Of a stretch of 64,000 nt of DNA, positions 53,469 to 64,000 are shown one piece after another. Source of the stretch: Hydractinia symbiolongicarpus (Eukaryota > Cnidaria > Hydrozoa > Anthoathecata > Hydractiniidae); the NCBI RefSeq assembly GCF_029227915.1, contig NC_079876.1:6202001-6266000 (forward strand). Direction: 5' to 3'. Each line of letters starts with the position of its first letter. Within the stretch, counting starts at the first letter, position 1. The position numbers and the translations under genes were made by a program. The notes under the pieces were generated by a model. That model was not told the origin of the DNA and did not search any database. It saw only the letters and a program-made list of their open reading frames with translations.

Positions 53469-55346
53469 CTATTTTTTTTTAATATTATTCTGACAGGTAG
53501 AACATAGCCAAGTTTTCGGTGCTCTTGTTATCTTCACACAAGAATAATGGAACCATTCTATGTCACATGAGCCTAAATTGTCACAACCAATCATAGGTGG
53601 GAAGGATGGTCTTCTGCATATGCAATACACCTTTTCTTCATTTAGTAACTTGGGATCACTTTTCCGAGTGACAAGCTCTGGTAACAAAACCTTTTCGAAT
53701 ACAATGGCCAGTTTTTCACGAAGTTTCCGACAAAATGGTTCATTTTTTGTAACCCTGATCAGAAAAGTATCATTTTCTTGCTTTCCTTGTGAAAAAACAA
53801 AGAAGTCACAATAATTCATTTTAGTTACTAACATTTGATGTTGTACTTGGAAGTAATAAGCATGACTTTTTTTGAATTTCCCAGCTTTATCAATGGGACA
53901 ATTTTTATCGTTTCTCCATAGCTTCAAACTTTTTTTATATTTAAATGGGCATTTGATCTCAACTAAACTCTGACCATGACATTTGCACTTCACTAATCCA
54001 TCAGGGCTTGCTGCAAGATATGGAAAGTTTGGATCAATATGAAGTCCAGTTGTGACAACTTGGAGATCAACATGGTGTTGTTTGACATGTTGTTCATATA
54101 CTGAACGAGCTCTATTCTCCATTCTTTTCCCATATCTTGTTGCAACAACGTCAACAGGCTCTTTATATTGCATGATGGTCTCAATTAACGTTTTTGTTTT
54201 TTTCAAATCTGAAGTGAAGGCAAGTTTTGAAACTGAAGCTGTTATTCGCCCAGCTCGATGTAGCATCCATTTGTCGCTAAGGCTTTGAGCTTCTGTGAAT
54301 TTTTTCAAGTTTTCAAACTGTATATCAAAGCACGAGGATTTGTATTGATTGTAATTTTTTTGAGCAATGTTATTTATTTCTATTTCATTTTTATTTATGG
54401 CAGCGGAGTCGTATATGTATGTCAATGGTTCAGGAAGAATGTTTTTTTCATTTTCATCCGCAGTTTCTGTTTCGCTATCATCATGGTGTGTTGTTTCACC
54501 TAAATCCAGACTTATATTTTTTAAGTACAACTGCATCTGGAGCAATTTGACTGAGTGAAATCCACTGTTGTTTTTCCTCTTCTGTTACGAATTTCAAGGG
54601 ATCCACTGATGTGAATCCTTTCAATTCACCTTCAAAAGGTTCGTCTATAGTAGGCAGGACTTCGCTTTTTTTTGGTCTTTTGAAGTTTATGTGCTTCAGA
54701 GGTGCAGGGTGTGCTCTTTTTCTAGATTTTTTCCACGAGCATAATTTGCTTGTGCAAGCTTTTTTGTTTAACTCCAATGTAGCACAAGCAACCAGTTTGA
54801 ACAAAAGGGCAGCAACATGACTGCATGCCGAGCCAAGGCTAAAAGTAAAAATTTTATTAGTCACTTCAAAAAGAAAAAAAATTGTTAGTGAAGAAGGAAA
54901 GCTAATGTGAATTTTTACCCAGCAACGCAGGTACAATTTGCTGAAAGTACCCATCCACTTGTGTGTAAAATGATCCACACATCATATAGTTTTTGCTTTT
55001 GTCCTTGTCTCTGACTAGGTAGTACGGAGGATTTAATGTAGCAAAATTCAACGTCTTTCAAGAGGTGGCAATAAACATCTTGAACATGCCCAGAAAGATA
55101 AAAGTTGTAAGCTTCTAAGGATTTATAAGCTTTCAAAGATTCATTTGTAAATTCACTGGGTGTATGGATGAGATAGACATACAAATCCATATGCGTAACA
55201 TCGGGTAGCAATGATACATCGTCGCTCCAATCTTCTCCCTTCAGTGAAAAAGGGTCGCGTAGGAGTGTTCCGTTGGCAAGCGTGAGTTTTTTTGAATAAT
55301 GCTGTTTATCTTCACTTACTAATTTCGAGAAGTATTCGGTCGACAT
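53469..55346 (-). CDS. SWIM-YqaJ-PHD nuclease protein (ISL2EU)
   Basis: Start placed at 55346 (MSTEYFSKLV); the frame is open up to 55478. The first exon ends at a GTAAAA donor near 54917, and the second starts after TTTTACTTTTAG near 54841. The join completes a SWIM zinc finger (CTC...CSH). A YqaJ-type nuclease core follows, with RAGRITAS, YGKRMENRARSVYE, SPDGLV and LVEIKCP (catalytic D and E-x-K). The C-terminus has a PHD finger (YCICRRP...CDIEWFHYSC...WLCSTC). A frame change at an A-run near 54515-54522 is either a mutation or a sequence error, so activity is uncertain. Confidence 0.82.
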
Positions 55347-56530
55347 ATTGGAAGTGAAGACCACGAGGCGGCCGCTTTCGTTTTGTCGCATTATACTCTG
55401 TACAACTCTTGGTCTGTGTTTATACCTCGCGTACATATTTTGGGCTGTATCAATTACCCACAAAAATTTCCAAGGCAAGGATATAAAAACGTCGCAGTTT
55501 AAACGCAGCTATTTAGTCGAACACAATGCAGGACTTGCTTACTCGCGTACTCCTGGTGTGTAGGCTTGTAAAGCCGAAGTAATGGTCGAGAATAAAAGCC
55601 CGCGATGGAGAATATCATTAAAATCTTAGTAACGGAGTTCATAATGGTAGTGCAAGTTTCGATCGAAAGGTTTGTTTACTTTTTAAGCGATTTAAAACGA
55701 TCGTTTAATAAGCAATTACCCTATTTGTTTACTATCTTGCCTGCCATTTTGCCTGTCGATTTGCGCAGAGGCTTGGGAACTGGTTATGTGACGTCACACG
55801 GAAATTCGTCTATAGGCATAACACCATTTTTAAAAAAACTTTATCGCGACTTCAGTTTAAAAAAAATCAGGAAACCGCCTGTCGTTATCAAGTTCAGTTA
55901 AAAAAATATATACTCAGCAATTTTATTTTTCAGCATAAGCTTTCATATAGCAGTAATAAAATTGGTAGCTGCCTATAACTGCATTTAGCTACTTTCACTT
56001 TTTAGCCAGAGGTAGAGCTAAAAGGAGCTAGATAGGTAGACCCAACTTCAACATAAAAATAAAGAACAATATACCAAACTGAATAAAAACTTTAAAAGAA
56101 TAGGAATAAATAAAGATAGCTATAGCTAGCTGCCTCAAAATGTACGTTTTGTAGCTAGCCAAAAACTTAAAATTAGTTTGTTTAAGATTTATACGTAGCT
56201 AGAAAACGTGATGAAATATTCACCTTAACATGTGAAAACAAACTAAATAATCCTATAGGATTAAAAGTACTCAGAAGAAATAAGGAGGATTGAAAGGAAA
56301 CCTACAAACTTCACACCATCACTTCCAAACCAAAATAGCCTTCGTAGGGGTAGCATGTTTCCTCCCGTCGGCATGTTGAGGCCGCGAAGCACTTGGATTG
56401 GTCATTAGCGAAAATGGAGCCTCGTGATTGGTTTATTACAATGAGCGCGGGGATTTTCGGCGGGTCTCACTACTTGCTCCGCCATGTTGCGCAGAGACAG
56501 ACAGACGGAATACGGCTATTATTAAAGAGA

Positions 56531-57280
56531 TACTTTTTTTATCACACCATGACTATATAAATAATTTGTTTTATGTTGAACAAAAGAATAATTATATATG
56601 TAATCAATGTTGCATGACGATTACCAATAAGACAACATAATATAGTTTGGGCTTGGTTTGTCATACACTTTTAGATTTCAGCGAAGAAAGTCCAACAGCT
56701 TTTAACGCAGCACAATTTTTAAAAAAGATCAATATATATTTATATACAATTATTTATATATCAAATCTGTTTCACGGGTGAGTTTAGTCAGTTCTCCATC
56801 TTTTTTGATAATTATGTTTAAAATACCATTGACTGATATTATCGATATTTAGTCTCCTTGGTTCTTCAAAGATGATTTTTGGTTTTTTTAGTTGAACAAC
56901 ATTTAACGTTGAAAGAATTTCAGAACGGAAAATATAGTTATATATATATTTACAAGAAATCACGTTACACAGGTAAGTTTAGTCACTTCTTCATCTTTTT
57001 TAAATATTATCGTGGTGATACTTTCGATTTTATAATGCTGTTTGTTTTCATGTTTACTTTTTTGTTTCCTTATTTTCTTGTCTTTTTATTTTGCTTTCTT
57101 GCATTAAGTTTGTTCACTTGCATTTTTGTCAGTCTGACGCAGGTTTTTCTAACCTTTTATTTTAAAATTAATCACAGCCATCAAGTAGCAAATGTTTCTT
57201 TTAATACAAAGAATCACATGTTTCTTCAGCAACATGTTTCTTATAAAACAAATGCTATTCAATATAACCAAACCCATCTC
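56531..57280. other. AT-rich stretch without a recognised gene
   Basis: Two similar segments of about 40 bp (near 56773 and 56967, GTTTAGTCACTTCTTCATC type) suggest a small direct duplication. The open frame at 56879-57421 is low-complexity (Phe/Leu) and includes MITE sequence, so it is not called. Confidence 0.35.
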
Positions 57281-57283
57281 AGC

Positions 57284-57415
57284 CTCGTCCCCAGGGCATC
57301 TTGTATCGCCGTCCCAGGTTCAGCAAAGATACAAGATGCCCTGGGGACGAGGTTGAACTCAACCGACAATATTTCTTCCCACAGTCTGGGACAGCAATTA
57401 GAGGGCTTGGAACGA
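57284..57415. mobile_element. Foldback MITE with CCTCGTCCCCAGGGC arms
   Basis: CCTCGTCCCCAGGGCATCTT and its continuation are mirrored about 20 bp later; a third arm-like GGGACAGC...ACGAGGTTG lies at 57385-57420. Same family as 36977-37081. Confidence 0.7.
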
Positions 57416-57421
57416 GGTTGA

Positions 57422-58475
57422 CGGCAATACCTAATAATATATTTTGCAAAATAAAATTTAGAAAATGTTAATGATGTAACCTCAAATAGTTGATGACAAA
57501 AACTTTGGTGAAGTATAGAACTTGGCAAGAGAGTGTAAAAAAGTAAAAAATGATGACTCATGTTCTTCTCATGACAAGATGCGTGTAATTAAATAAATAA
57601 ATACTTGAAAATATTTGCATTCCAAACTACTCTTTTGTAACAAAAACTCTCCTTCGTCGACGTTTTTAGTAATAATATTTTCAGTACTAATATAAAGGAA
57701 TTCAATACATATACTACAAAGCGTTGAAAAATGCTCGGGCGTATATCTCAGTGTGTATCTTTAGGGGCGTCTAACTTAGAGCTGGGGATGAAGGTCTAAA
57801 AAAGCAAATTTTATTAAATTTTACAATTTTATATCTCTATCATCATATTAAAAGCTAGTGGAGCATTTATCATATGTTCTTCCTTCCTTCATTCCTATGT
57901 TTAAAGAGGGTTTTTTCTCTTTTTTTTTTACTGAACAGACAAAAGGCGCTGGGGACGAGATTGAAACAGCCCTTTAAAACAAAGGCGGTGGCGTTATTAG
58001 ATGAGCGTTTATTAAAAGAAAATACTGGAAGGACAAAACAATAAATTGAGAAAGAATTTAAATTAACGTAGCGAGCGTTTATTCAAGGAATTTCAGTAGT
58101 TTTCTCACAAAAAATTAAAGATAGGGGTGTACTAAAACGATAATTTTATAATAATAGGGAGGAGTGTGTTTGTGCATATTACATATAAACAATTTCGTGG
58201 TCAGATAGACGAAAGTAAAAAGAAGATAATTTTAATTAAAATCATGGATTTTGTTGTTTACGTAAGTAGAGCGATATGAACTTTAGACATATCATATGAA
58301 GTAGACGAAAGTGATAGCGATAGGAGAATGAGAGTAATTAAATAAAAATAGACGTGTATTGATTTATTGACGTCAAAGTTTGAAGTTAAAATAAATAAAG
58401 ACATTAAATTATGATGGTGCAATTCAGTCTTTATGTAAGTTAAGCTAGTTACTTCCTAACCTCCGGACTAGAAGC
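57422..58475. other. Gene-free AT-rich stretch
   Basis: No gene recognised. A lone MITE-arm-like GCGCTGGGGACGAGATTG lies near 57950. Confidence 0.3.
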
Positions 58476-58505
58476 AACCTCGTTCCCAGGGCATCTTGTA
58501 TCTTT
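58476..58505. mobile_element. Single MITE arm
   Basis: GCAACCTCGTTCCCAGGGCA followed by TCTTGTATC matches the arm of the 57.3-kb MITE. The partner arm is not seen nearby. Confidence 0.5.
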
Positions 58506-58564
58506 CTGACATCAATTTTTATATTTACCGAAAACCTCTTTGGGGAAGAGACTATTTAAAGCTA

Positions 58565-58680
58565 GTCCATGACCCGTTAAAAAATCCACGGGTTTTTTTT
58601 GCTCTTTTTACACCGCTTTGCTTGCGTCTTGCTACTTACGGTACTATTTTGCGTGACAGACACATGTAGACGGGTATTAA
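58565..58680 (-). mobile_element. Degenerate mini-Helitron
   Basis: CTAGTCCATGACCCG, a hairpin-like TAAAAAATCCACGGG, and a decayed GACAGACACATGTAGACGGG at the other end match the short units of the Helitron array. Confidence 0.5.
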
Positions 58681-59245
58681 TAATATAAATTACTCGGTAG
58701 CCCGTGGATAAACCCATATATTCCATAAAATATATGTTTGTAATTATGTGTATGTAGAACGCTCTTATCTGTAATTAGATATGATTGCATGTTATTTTTT
58801 GTATGTAAGAATATTTCTTCTACAAAAGCGACTATATAAAACATCCCCCTATACCTTTTTGATTGGCTAGAACAAATCACATGACAAAATTAAAGTCATT
58901 TCACTTGCTAGGAATTTCATTGTCTGCCAACTTAATCTCAATGGCGGGTTGTGTAACTACAATGAATGTAAATACTTTGTCACAAATTTATGTTGGGACA
59001 TATTCACGTTGCCTACTTTGTTTAAATCTTTTTCATTGAATTAACAAACGTTTTAGGATAAGAAACAACAAATTAAAAAAAAATTCTGCACGTGGTTTCT
59101 TTCACGGGTTTAAAAATGAGTATATTACTACGCTAGTTCCAGTCTGTCTGTAACAAGCAAAGTAGATGTGTTGTTTTTGATTAAAAAAATAGCCGTAGCA
59201 ACATTTGACATTTGCCAATTTATATTGTTTAAATAACACTTGGGG

Positions 59246-59765
59246 CATGAAGAAAAAAATCCAGTAAATTCGGACTTGCTATGGTTTCCAATTGTTTTGT
59301 CAAATGAAGAAATTATATACAATTAAATCCATGATAAAATGTCTGTTCCGCCTGTAAGTGCAGTTTTGTAGACTTGATTCATCCGTGCTCCGTCGGCGTT
59401 CACCTCCGCATTAGTTAAGAACCGCATAACTGGATTTCTTGTGTAAGACCTGGTTACCAACGACGAAGGGGTCAGGCAAAAGAGATTCATATCTACGTAG
59501 TTCTTTTAACTAAGTCAGGAGTCGGTGAATTAGCTAGGATGGTCAGGTTGGCTATGAATAGGCTTGCTCATGGATAAAAAGGACCAGGACTAATCGATAA
59601 TTCTGAGATCTAAAAGTGTTCGACCAAGACGGAAATCTATCGACGTTTTGTCCGATGAACGTTCTAAACAAGCTAAGGACATCTCCGAACAAACTGGAAA
59701 TGTGGCGGGCATTTTGCCTGACGAGTCTCCAAAAATTATTTGGAGGGCTGCCATCGCACGTGATT
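59246..59765. repeat. Dispersed repeat, copy 2
   Basis: Longer relative of 17138-17545. The segment around 59640-59760 is open and reads SEQTGNVAGILPDESPKIIW, pointing to a decayed coding sequence of unknown family. Confidence 0.65.
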
Positions 59766-59789
59766 TACGCGTGTGCCAAGGCATGCCTG

Positions 59790-60655
59790 TTGTTTTTAAT
59801 TTACAATCAAATATTCTCGTCGTCAACTTAATTAGTCTGAGAAAAATCAAATTCAGGTATTTCCATTCGGATTTGGAGATTCTCTACGTATGCTAGACAC
59901 GACACAAGATGGTATCACCCGACGAACACCTTTTCCCAAGTGGTTATGAACAAACCAACAAAATTTGCGGTATGCCGCATATCGATAAGATCTAAAAATA
60001 TCATCTTCAAAAAAGATTCGAAGCAAGAGTGCTAGCGACTTATTTGTTAGAAACTTCGTCCTTTTTTTTAAGTCCACGGCTTTCCTGATTGTGAAGAGCG
60101 ACTAACGCTGTCCACAAAGTGTTCTTTAAAATCACAACAGCATTGAAATCTTCGTGCTCTGTTATAAATTTCTTATCAAAAACACAATAGAAACCTTATA
60201 CCCAGGCGCTCATTTATAATACAACCGAAAGAAAAAGGTGAGGTCAAATTATATAAGTAGCGTAGCTGGAAGTAATTTATAGGGTCCACCTCGTTACAGC
60301 ACAAACAGTCAACAGCTATAGGCATCCTTTCGCACTTGCACATAGGCACCACTCACTGACCTGGTGTGTCTGCTTCATCGTCATTATAAAAGGGGAATTT
60401 GTTGTTCGTTTTTGAGTCGTTTTGGCTCAAACTGAAATCCAATTATGTTTACATTTCTGTTTGTGAACATAATTGATAAACGTAAAAAAATTCTGTTGGG
60501 AATATCATTAACGTTTTTTCTTTATTTCTCTTTTCTTTTTTATTGCATAAATTGCGCATATTAATGTTTTACCCAGTCCTTTTCCGCGTTCGAAGTTCAG
60601 GAAAGATGAGGATTGAAAATGGCATGGTCAAGTAAACAAATTCAGTTTAAACTTA
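59790..60655. other. No recognised genes
   Basis: AT-rich; only short unsupported open frames. Confidence 0.3.
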
Positions 60656-60767
60656 AGCTGGATTTCCATCAGTGCAAGTTCTCTTATCGCTCTGGCTTTT
60701 TTGAACCTTTGATATTTTTTCGCTCTGGTGGAAATTCCAGAGCGACACTTTTTTTTGCTCTTATCAT

Positions 60768-61142
60768 GGCGCCGTAGATTAGTGGTTTATGGCGCCGTAG
60801 ATTAGTGGTTATAGCTCTCGTACTCTGTGCGGGAGACCGGGGTTCGATTCCTCTTGACGGGGATTCAACATGGGCGAGTGAATGTTACCATAGCCCCGGG
60901 TTAACCCAAGCCATGTGAGGGAAATTGGGAAGATGGCACACTGTGTGGGCCGTTGGATGTTGCCGGGAGTTGTCTAGTAGAGCGCGGGCCCTAATTGGGT
61001 CTGCGTCGCTCAAAATGAGCATTAAATACTCTAGGACTCTCCATCTAAGCCATGGCCCCTCCTAGAAGTAATAGACAGGGTATATCCCTCGATATTTGTG
61101 AGGCTAGCCATGTAAAATATGCACATCTATCTATCTATCTAT
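60768..61142 (+). mobile_element. tRNA-derived SINE, most complete copy
   Basis: A-box TAGATTAGTGG, B-box GGTTCGATTCC, full body and a TATC tail. The first 22 bp (ATGGCGCCGTAGATTAGTGG) are duplicated at the 5' end. It is the reference copy for the other two. Confidence 0.88.
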
Positions 61143-61409
61143 CACTCAATTTCAGTGCGATAGAGCGACAATTATCACAAAGTTGTGATATTTATCGCTC
61201 TGGGTTTTCTCTCAAAAGTGCAACTTCAACGAAATACCGAATGCCCTTTTAAAGAAATTGAATAGATTCTATTGAAGTGTAACTTCAGCACATGCTTACA
61301 CGTGTTGAGCATAAGAAATAGTTTCACATGTGTTATGAAGCGAGCAGTGTTGTAAAACAAGTTTTATTAAATGGGAAAAACAAATAGGTGGAACTTAAAG
61401 GGAAGATGA

Positions 61410-61780
61410 GTATTTAGCAGAGGCTTTTCGAAATTTTATTATGTCTATACGACAAAAGTTGCAAAGGAGTATCGAGAAAAAAGATCGAGTGGCAAATGCT
61501 TGGAGGAAAGTTGAGGATGAATTAGGATGTGAAGAGGGTAAAGTTTATCCTTTTTCGTCAGTTCAATGCGCTATATTTTTGCGCTGTTAAACCTTGCGCG
61601 TATTCAGCTTGTTCTATTACTTAATTGGAAAAAATGTTTTTAAATTCAACTGTTTTAAAGTTAAGCTTTTCAAAGATGAGACAACTTAAAAAAAGATACA
61701 GCAAGGAAAGGAATAACCTAAAAAGGAAATCTGCATCGGGATCAGGTTTGGCTGACGTTGAATCGTGTGTCAAATTTTAA
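61410..61780 (+). pseudogene. MADF/Myb-like protein remnant
   Basis: Pieces in different frames read LLCLYDKSCKG, then ANAWRKVEDELGCEE. After a likely intron (GTAAAG...AAGTTAAG) comes FSKMRQLKKRYSKERNNLKR. Together these follow the MADF domain pattern of Harbinger accessory proteins. At least one frameshift lies near 61480. Confidence 0.5.
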
Positions 61781-61984
61781 AGGAATACTCTTTTTTGTCT
61801 TGGCTTGATAAGCATTTAAATTAGACACAAAATCAAATATAACGGGTCCAAAGGATGAGGAGGATATTGATTCTTATTTGGAGGCGGCGGTTGAAATTAT
61901 TTAGTTAACAAGAATGACCCTACAACAAAATCACCAAGTTTGGCCTAGATGACAACTATTGACCTCATTGTGCAATTTCACTTC

Positions 61985-62227
61985 TTAAAGCAGTTGATTA
62001 TGCACTCCTTTCAATTCTCTTTCTCTATAAATTTGACGAACACGAGAAAATGGCGATTTTCTTCGTCTCTTTTTTTTTACTATTAAGGCCACAGCTTCTT
62101 CTTTTTTCTGAACTGTCTGCCATCTTGAAATGCGTGTGTACACATAAGAAAATTTCGCACAAATAATAATTTGTATTGGCATGCTGTCGCACTGAAACTC
62201 ATTTGCAGCGTAGAACTCCTGTCGCAC
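61985..62227 (-). pseudogene. Harbinger transposase N-terminal fragment
   Basis: KKKRRRKSPFSRVRQIYRER, then a short ELKGVHNQLL, resembles the N-terminal motif of HARBI1/ALP1-like transposases. The catalytic domain is missing. Confidence 0.45.
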
Positions 62228-62592
62228 TAAATTTTTGTGTAATTTTAGAGCGATAGGAAGGTTGTATTTTAATACTTTTTTCTTTACTTTTCTACCAAGA
62301 TGTAACTAATATCAAGTTTTAATTTTTTACCAGACAATACCTTTATAACGCGTAAAAACCTCTTTGAAAAATTTTGCGCAACTTCGGTTTAAATAAGTCT
62401 AGTTTTGAATTTATTTTGCTTTATGATCATTTTTATCATTTACCAGTCAGCTATTTCAGGTTAACTGTCTATAAGTTTTTTTTAACACAAATATTTATAT
62501 ATGGTTTACTTGCAGAGATTTATTTTGATCACATGCGTCATCTGTGAAGAATACTCACCAGACCACAGACATTTATGTCAACATTCTTTGAT

Positions 62593-62660
62593 CTCTTTAA
62601 TAAAAGCCGTATTCTATCTGTCTGTTTGCGCACGAGAAAAAAAGTCGTGTTGCGGAACAT
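62593..62660 (+). mobile_element. Helitron 5' end, opposite orientation
   Basis: A followed by TCTCTTTAATAAAAGCCGTA and TCTGTCTGTTTGCGC matches the 5' end of the array Helitrons. No 3' hairpin end was found nearby. Confidence 0.5.
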
Positions 62661-63145
62661 GAAATGCTACCAGTATAATAATTCTTAAAGAGTATTATGG
62701 TAGTTTTATTTATTTTTCGAATTTTTATTAGACACCTTTTGAATTTTCATCAAATTTTGTGTTGGACGTGATAAAAAAGGGAAAGTGAACAGAGATGTCT
62801 GCTTTTTGTCGATAACAGCGCTGGTTAATTAATCAAGTTTTGAATGTAGGTAATCCCCAGTTACCTAGGGTGGAGCAGCTGATGCCAGTTGCGTCTAAAA
62901 GATTTCCCTTTTTTAGTCTCACACTCAAAAGTGCAATGCAATGGCTTCGCTAATTTTATAACGGATTGACGGCAGTCTAAAAGGCTTTAACGTCTTGACG
63001 TAACGTCGATAAAGTTAACAAATTATACATAACGGTTTTAGCGGCTTCAAAATTAAATGAAAACAACCCATTCTTCTTATACACTGTCACCATATTATGA
63101 TAAAGGATTAAATAAGTAAATTAGTTCTCTCGAAGTGTGCTTATT
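62661..63145. other. No recognised features
   Basis: AT-rich sequence without recognisable coding or repeat content. Confidence 0.25.
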
Positions 63146-63148
63146 ACT

Positions 63149-63395
63149 ACAAACTAGTCGTTATCCCGTGAAAAAATTCACAAGAATTCATCTGCCAGGA
63201 ATATCCACAAAAATATTCCCGTCACCATTTGCAGCTACCATTTGACACAGTGAGTATCCTAATATAGACTAGTCGTTAACCCATAAAAAACACACGAGGT
63301 GTCTCGTCTTTAAGTTACACGTTACTTTGTGTGCCCGTAACACGATATGTTTTTTGCGACATGCATGCAGAATATGTCTGTTGTTAATTACACTT
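63149..63395 (-). mobile_element. Two degenerate mini-Helitrons in tandem
   Basis: CTAGTCGTTATCCCGTG (63155) and CTAGTCGTTAACCC (63269) mark two 3' ends with decayed hairpins. GCAGAATATGTCTGTTG near 63367 is a decayed 5' end. Confidence 0.5.
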
Positions 63396-63399
63396 GTTG

Positions 63400-64000
63400 G
63401 CATTCCGTGGAAAAATCCAAGAACCACAGGTGAATCAATATAACACCAAATATATTAATCATGTATTTATGATGCCATAATAATAGAATTTCATGACTAA
63501 CTGTAGCGAATGCTGTGCTGAGATCAATAAGGTTTGATATATCTCTTGACTCAACTGAATGATTACATGATCATTTGACTGGCCTGCCAAACAGCCAAAT
63601 GTCTTATTATACTCGCACTTTGTCGGAATTTAAGTTTATGTATATTTTTAAAAGTCTTAGGCTGTTTTCCTTACTGATAACGTTGCGTAAATAGACTGTA
63701 GTAACACATGGGTGTTAAAGCACAATCTGGAGTATTTCCATTCAGACTGAAGAAGTAAAGAGGGGTAGAGTGGAACAAAATTCGAAAACGGACTTCAAAT
63801 TCCAATCTTATCTTTTGTTTTTTCAAACCAATCAAAAATCAGTTATACAAAACTTTAACCCGCAAAATTATATCTTAAAAACAAATTGGGACACTGTGAA
63901 GTCTTAAGTTGTAAAGAATTCGTTTATAGTCTCCCTTTCTCTAATATTATTGTAAGAGAAAGTAAAAAAATGTGATCTCACATCAGTTTTAAAAAGTTGT
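63400..64000. other. No recognised features
   Basis: AT-rich sequence to the window edge; nothing supported. Confidence 0.25.

Larger units (their letters stand above)
51592..55810 (+). mobile_element. ISL2EU-type transposon, near complete
   Basis: Inverted ends GACGAATTTC...GAAATTCGTC are flanked by TATA on both sides (51588-51591, 55811-55814). It has two convergent genes: a THAP/DDE transposase and a SWIM-YqaJ-PHD protein. That pair marks ISL2EU elements. The empty site is known from units 1 and 3 of the Helitron array. Confidence 0.85.
50659..56530 (-). mobile_element. Helitron array unit 7, split by ISL2EU
   Basis: Helitron sequence at 50659-51591 resumes at 55811-56530; joined, these match unit 1. 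One base of the CTAG end is missing at the junction with unit 6. The 5' end is preceded by A (minus strand), the normal Helitron target. Confidence 0.78.
60665..62260. mobile_element. PIF/Harbinger remnant with SINE insertion
   Basis: Contains a MADF-like gene remnant on the plus strand and a Harbinger-transposase-like N-terminus on the minus strand, the usual gene pair of PIF/Harbinger elements. TATCGCTCTGG / AGAGCGA words recur at the edges (60690, 61195, 62250). The exact ends could not be set. Confidence 0.5.

Noticed and set aside
56879-57421. 180-codon open frame
   Set aside because: Phe/Leu-rich low-complexity sequence running into a MITE arm.

Overview
The window looks like nuclear DNA of an early-branching animal. 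A cnidarian, possibly a hydrozoan, is my inference. The DNA is AT-rich, with spliced genes, tRNA-headed SINEs, Helitrons and several cut-and-paste DNA transposon families. One host gene is recognisable: the 5' two thirds of a mucolipin (TRPML) calcium-channel gene on the minus strand (355-7950, nine coding exons), running off the left edge. Almost everything else is mobile DNA, much of it nested.

Layout. 1-8.1 kb: TRPML exons, with microsatellites and a dead LTR-retrotransposon gag/protease piece in the introns. 9.1-12.9 kb: a SINE split by a nearly complete RTE-like LINE. 12.9-18.2 kb: a Tc1/mariner-type element with dead transposase, a small spliced cargo gene, an unusual minisatellite and a nested TTAA-flanked element. 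19.6-37.5 kb: a BEL/Pao retrotransposon (gag left, primer-binding site and LTR right) split by a 16-kb virus-like element. 39.8-42.9 kb: an IS3EU-type transposon carrying a deleted copy of its own family. 45.3-56.5 kb: a head-to-tail array of seven non-autonomous Helitrons, the last interrupted by a near-complete ISL2EU transposon (THAP transposase plus YqaJ nuclease). 56.5-64 kb: MITEs, SINE, mini-Helitrons and a PIF/Harbinger remnant.

The most interesting object is the 16.1-kb element at 20889-36966. It has inverted termini of about 200-230 bp and encodes a protein-primed-type family B DNA polymerase, a packaging-type ATPase, a capsid-like protein, a KilA-N/MSV199-like protein, ankyrin repeats, an OB-fold candidate, a SAP-like protein and several membrane proteins. 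It is visibly less AT-rich than its surroundings and intronless. No integrase or adenovirus-type protease was found. Most genes have a TATAATAAA-like box a few bases before the ATG, many gene ends or gaps carry strong hairpins, two divergent genes share a 16-bp palindrome, and a short palindromic repeat encoding DRLAA-QEQE is placed in frame in several proteins. Several genes are broken (polymerase, ATPase, ankyrin and others), so this copy is an inactive endogenous relic.
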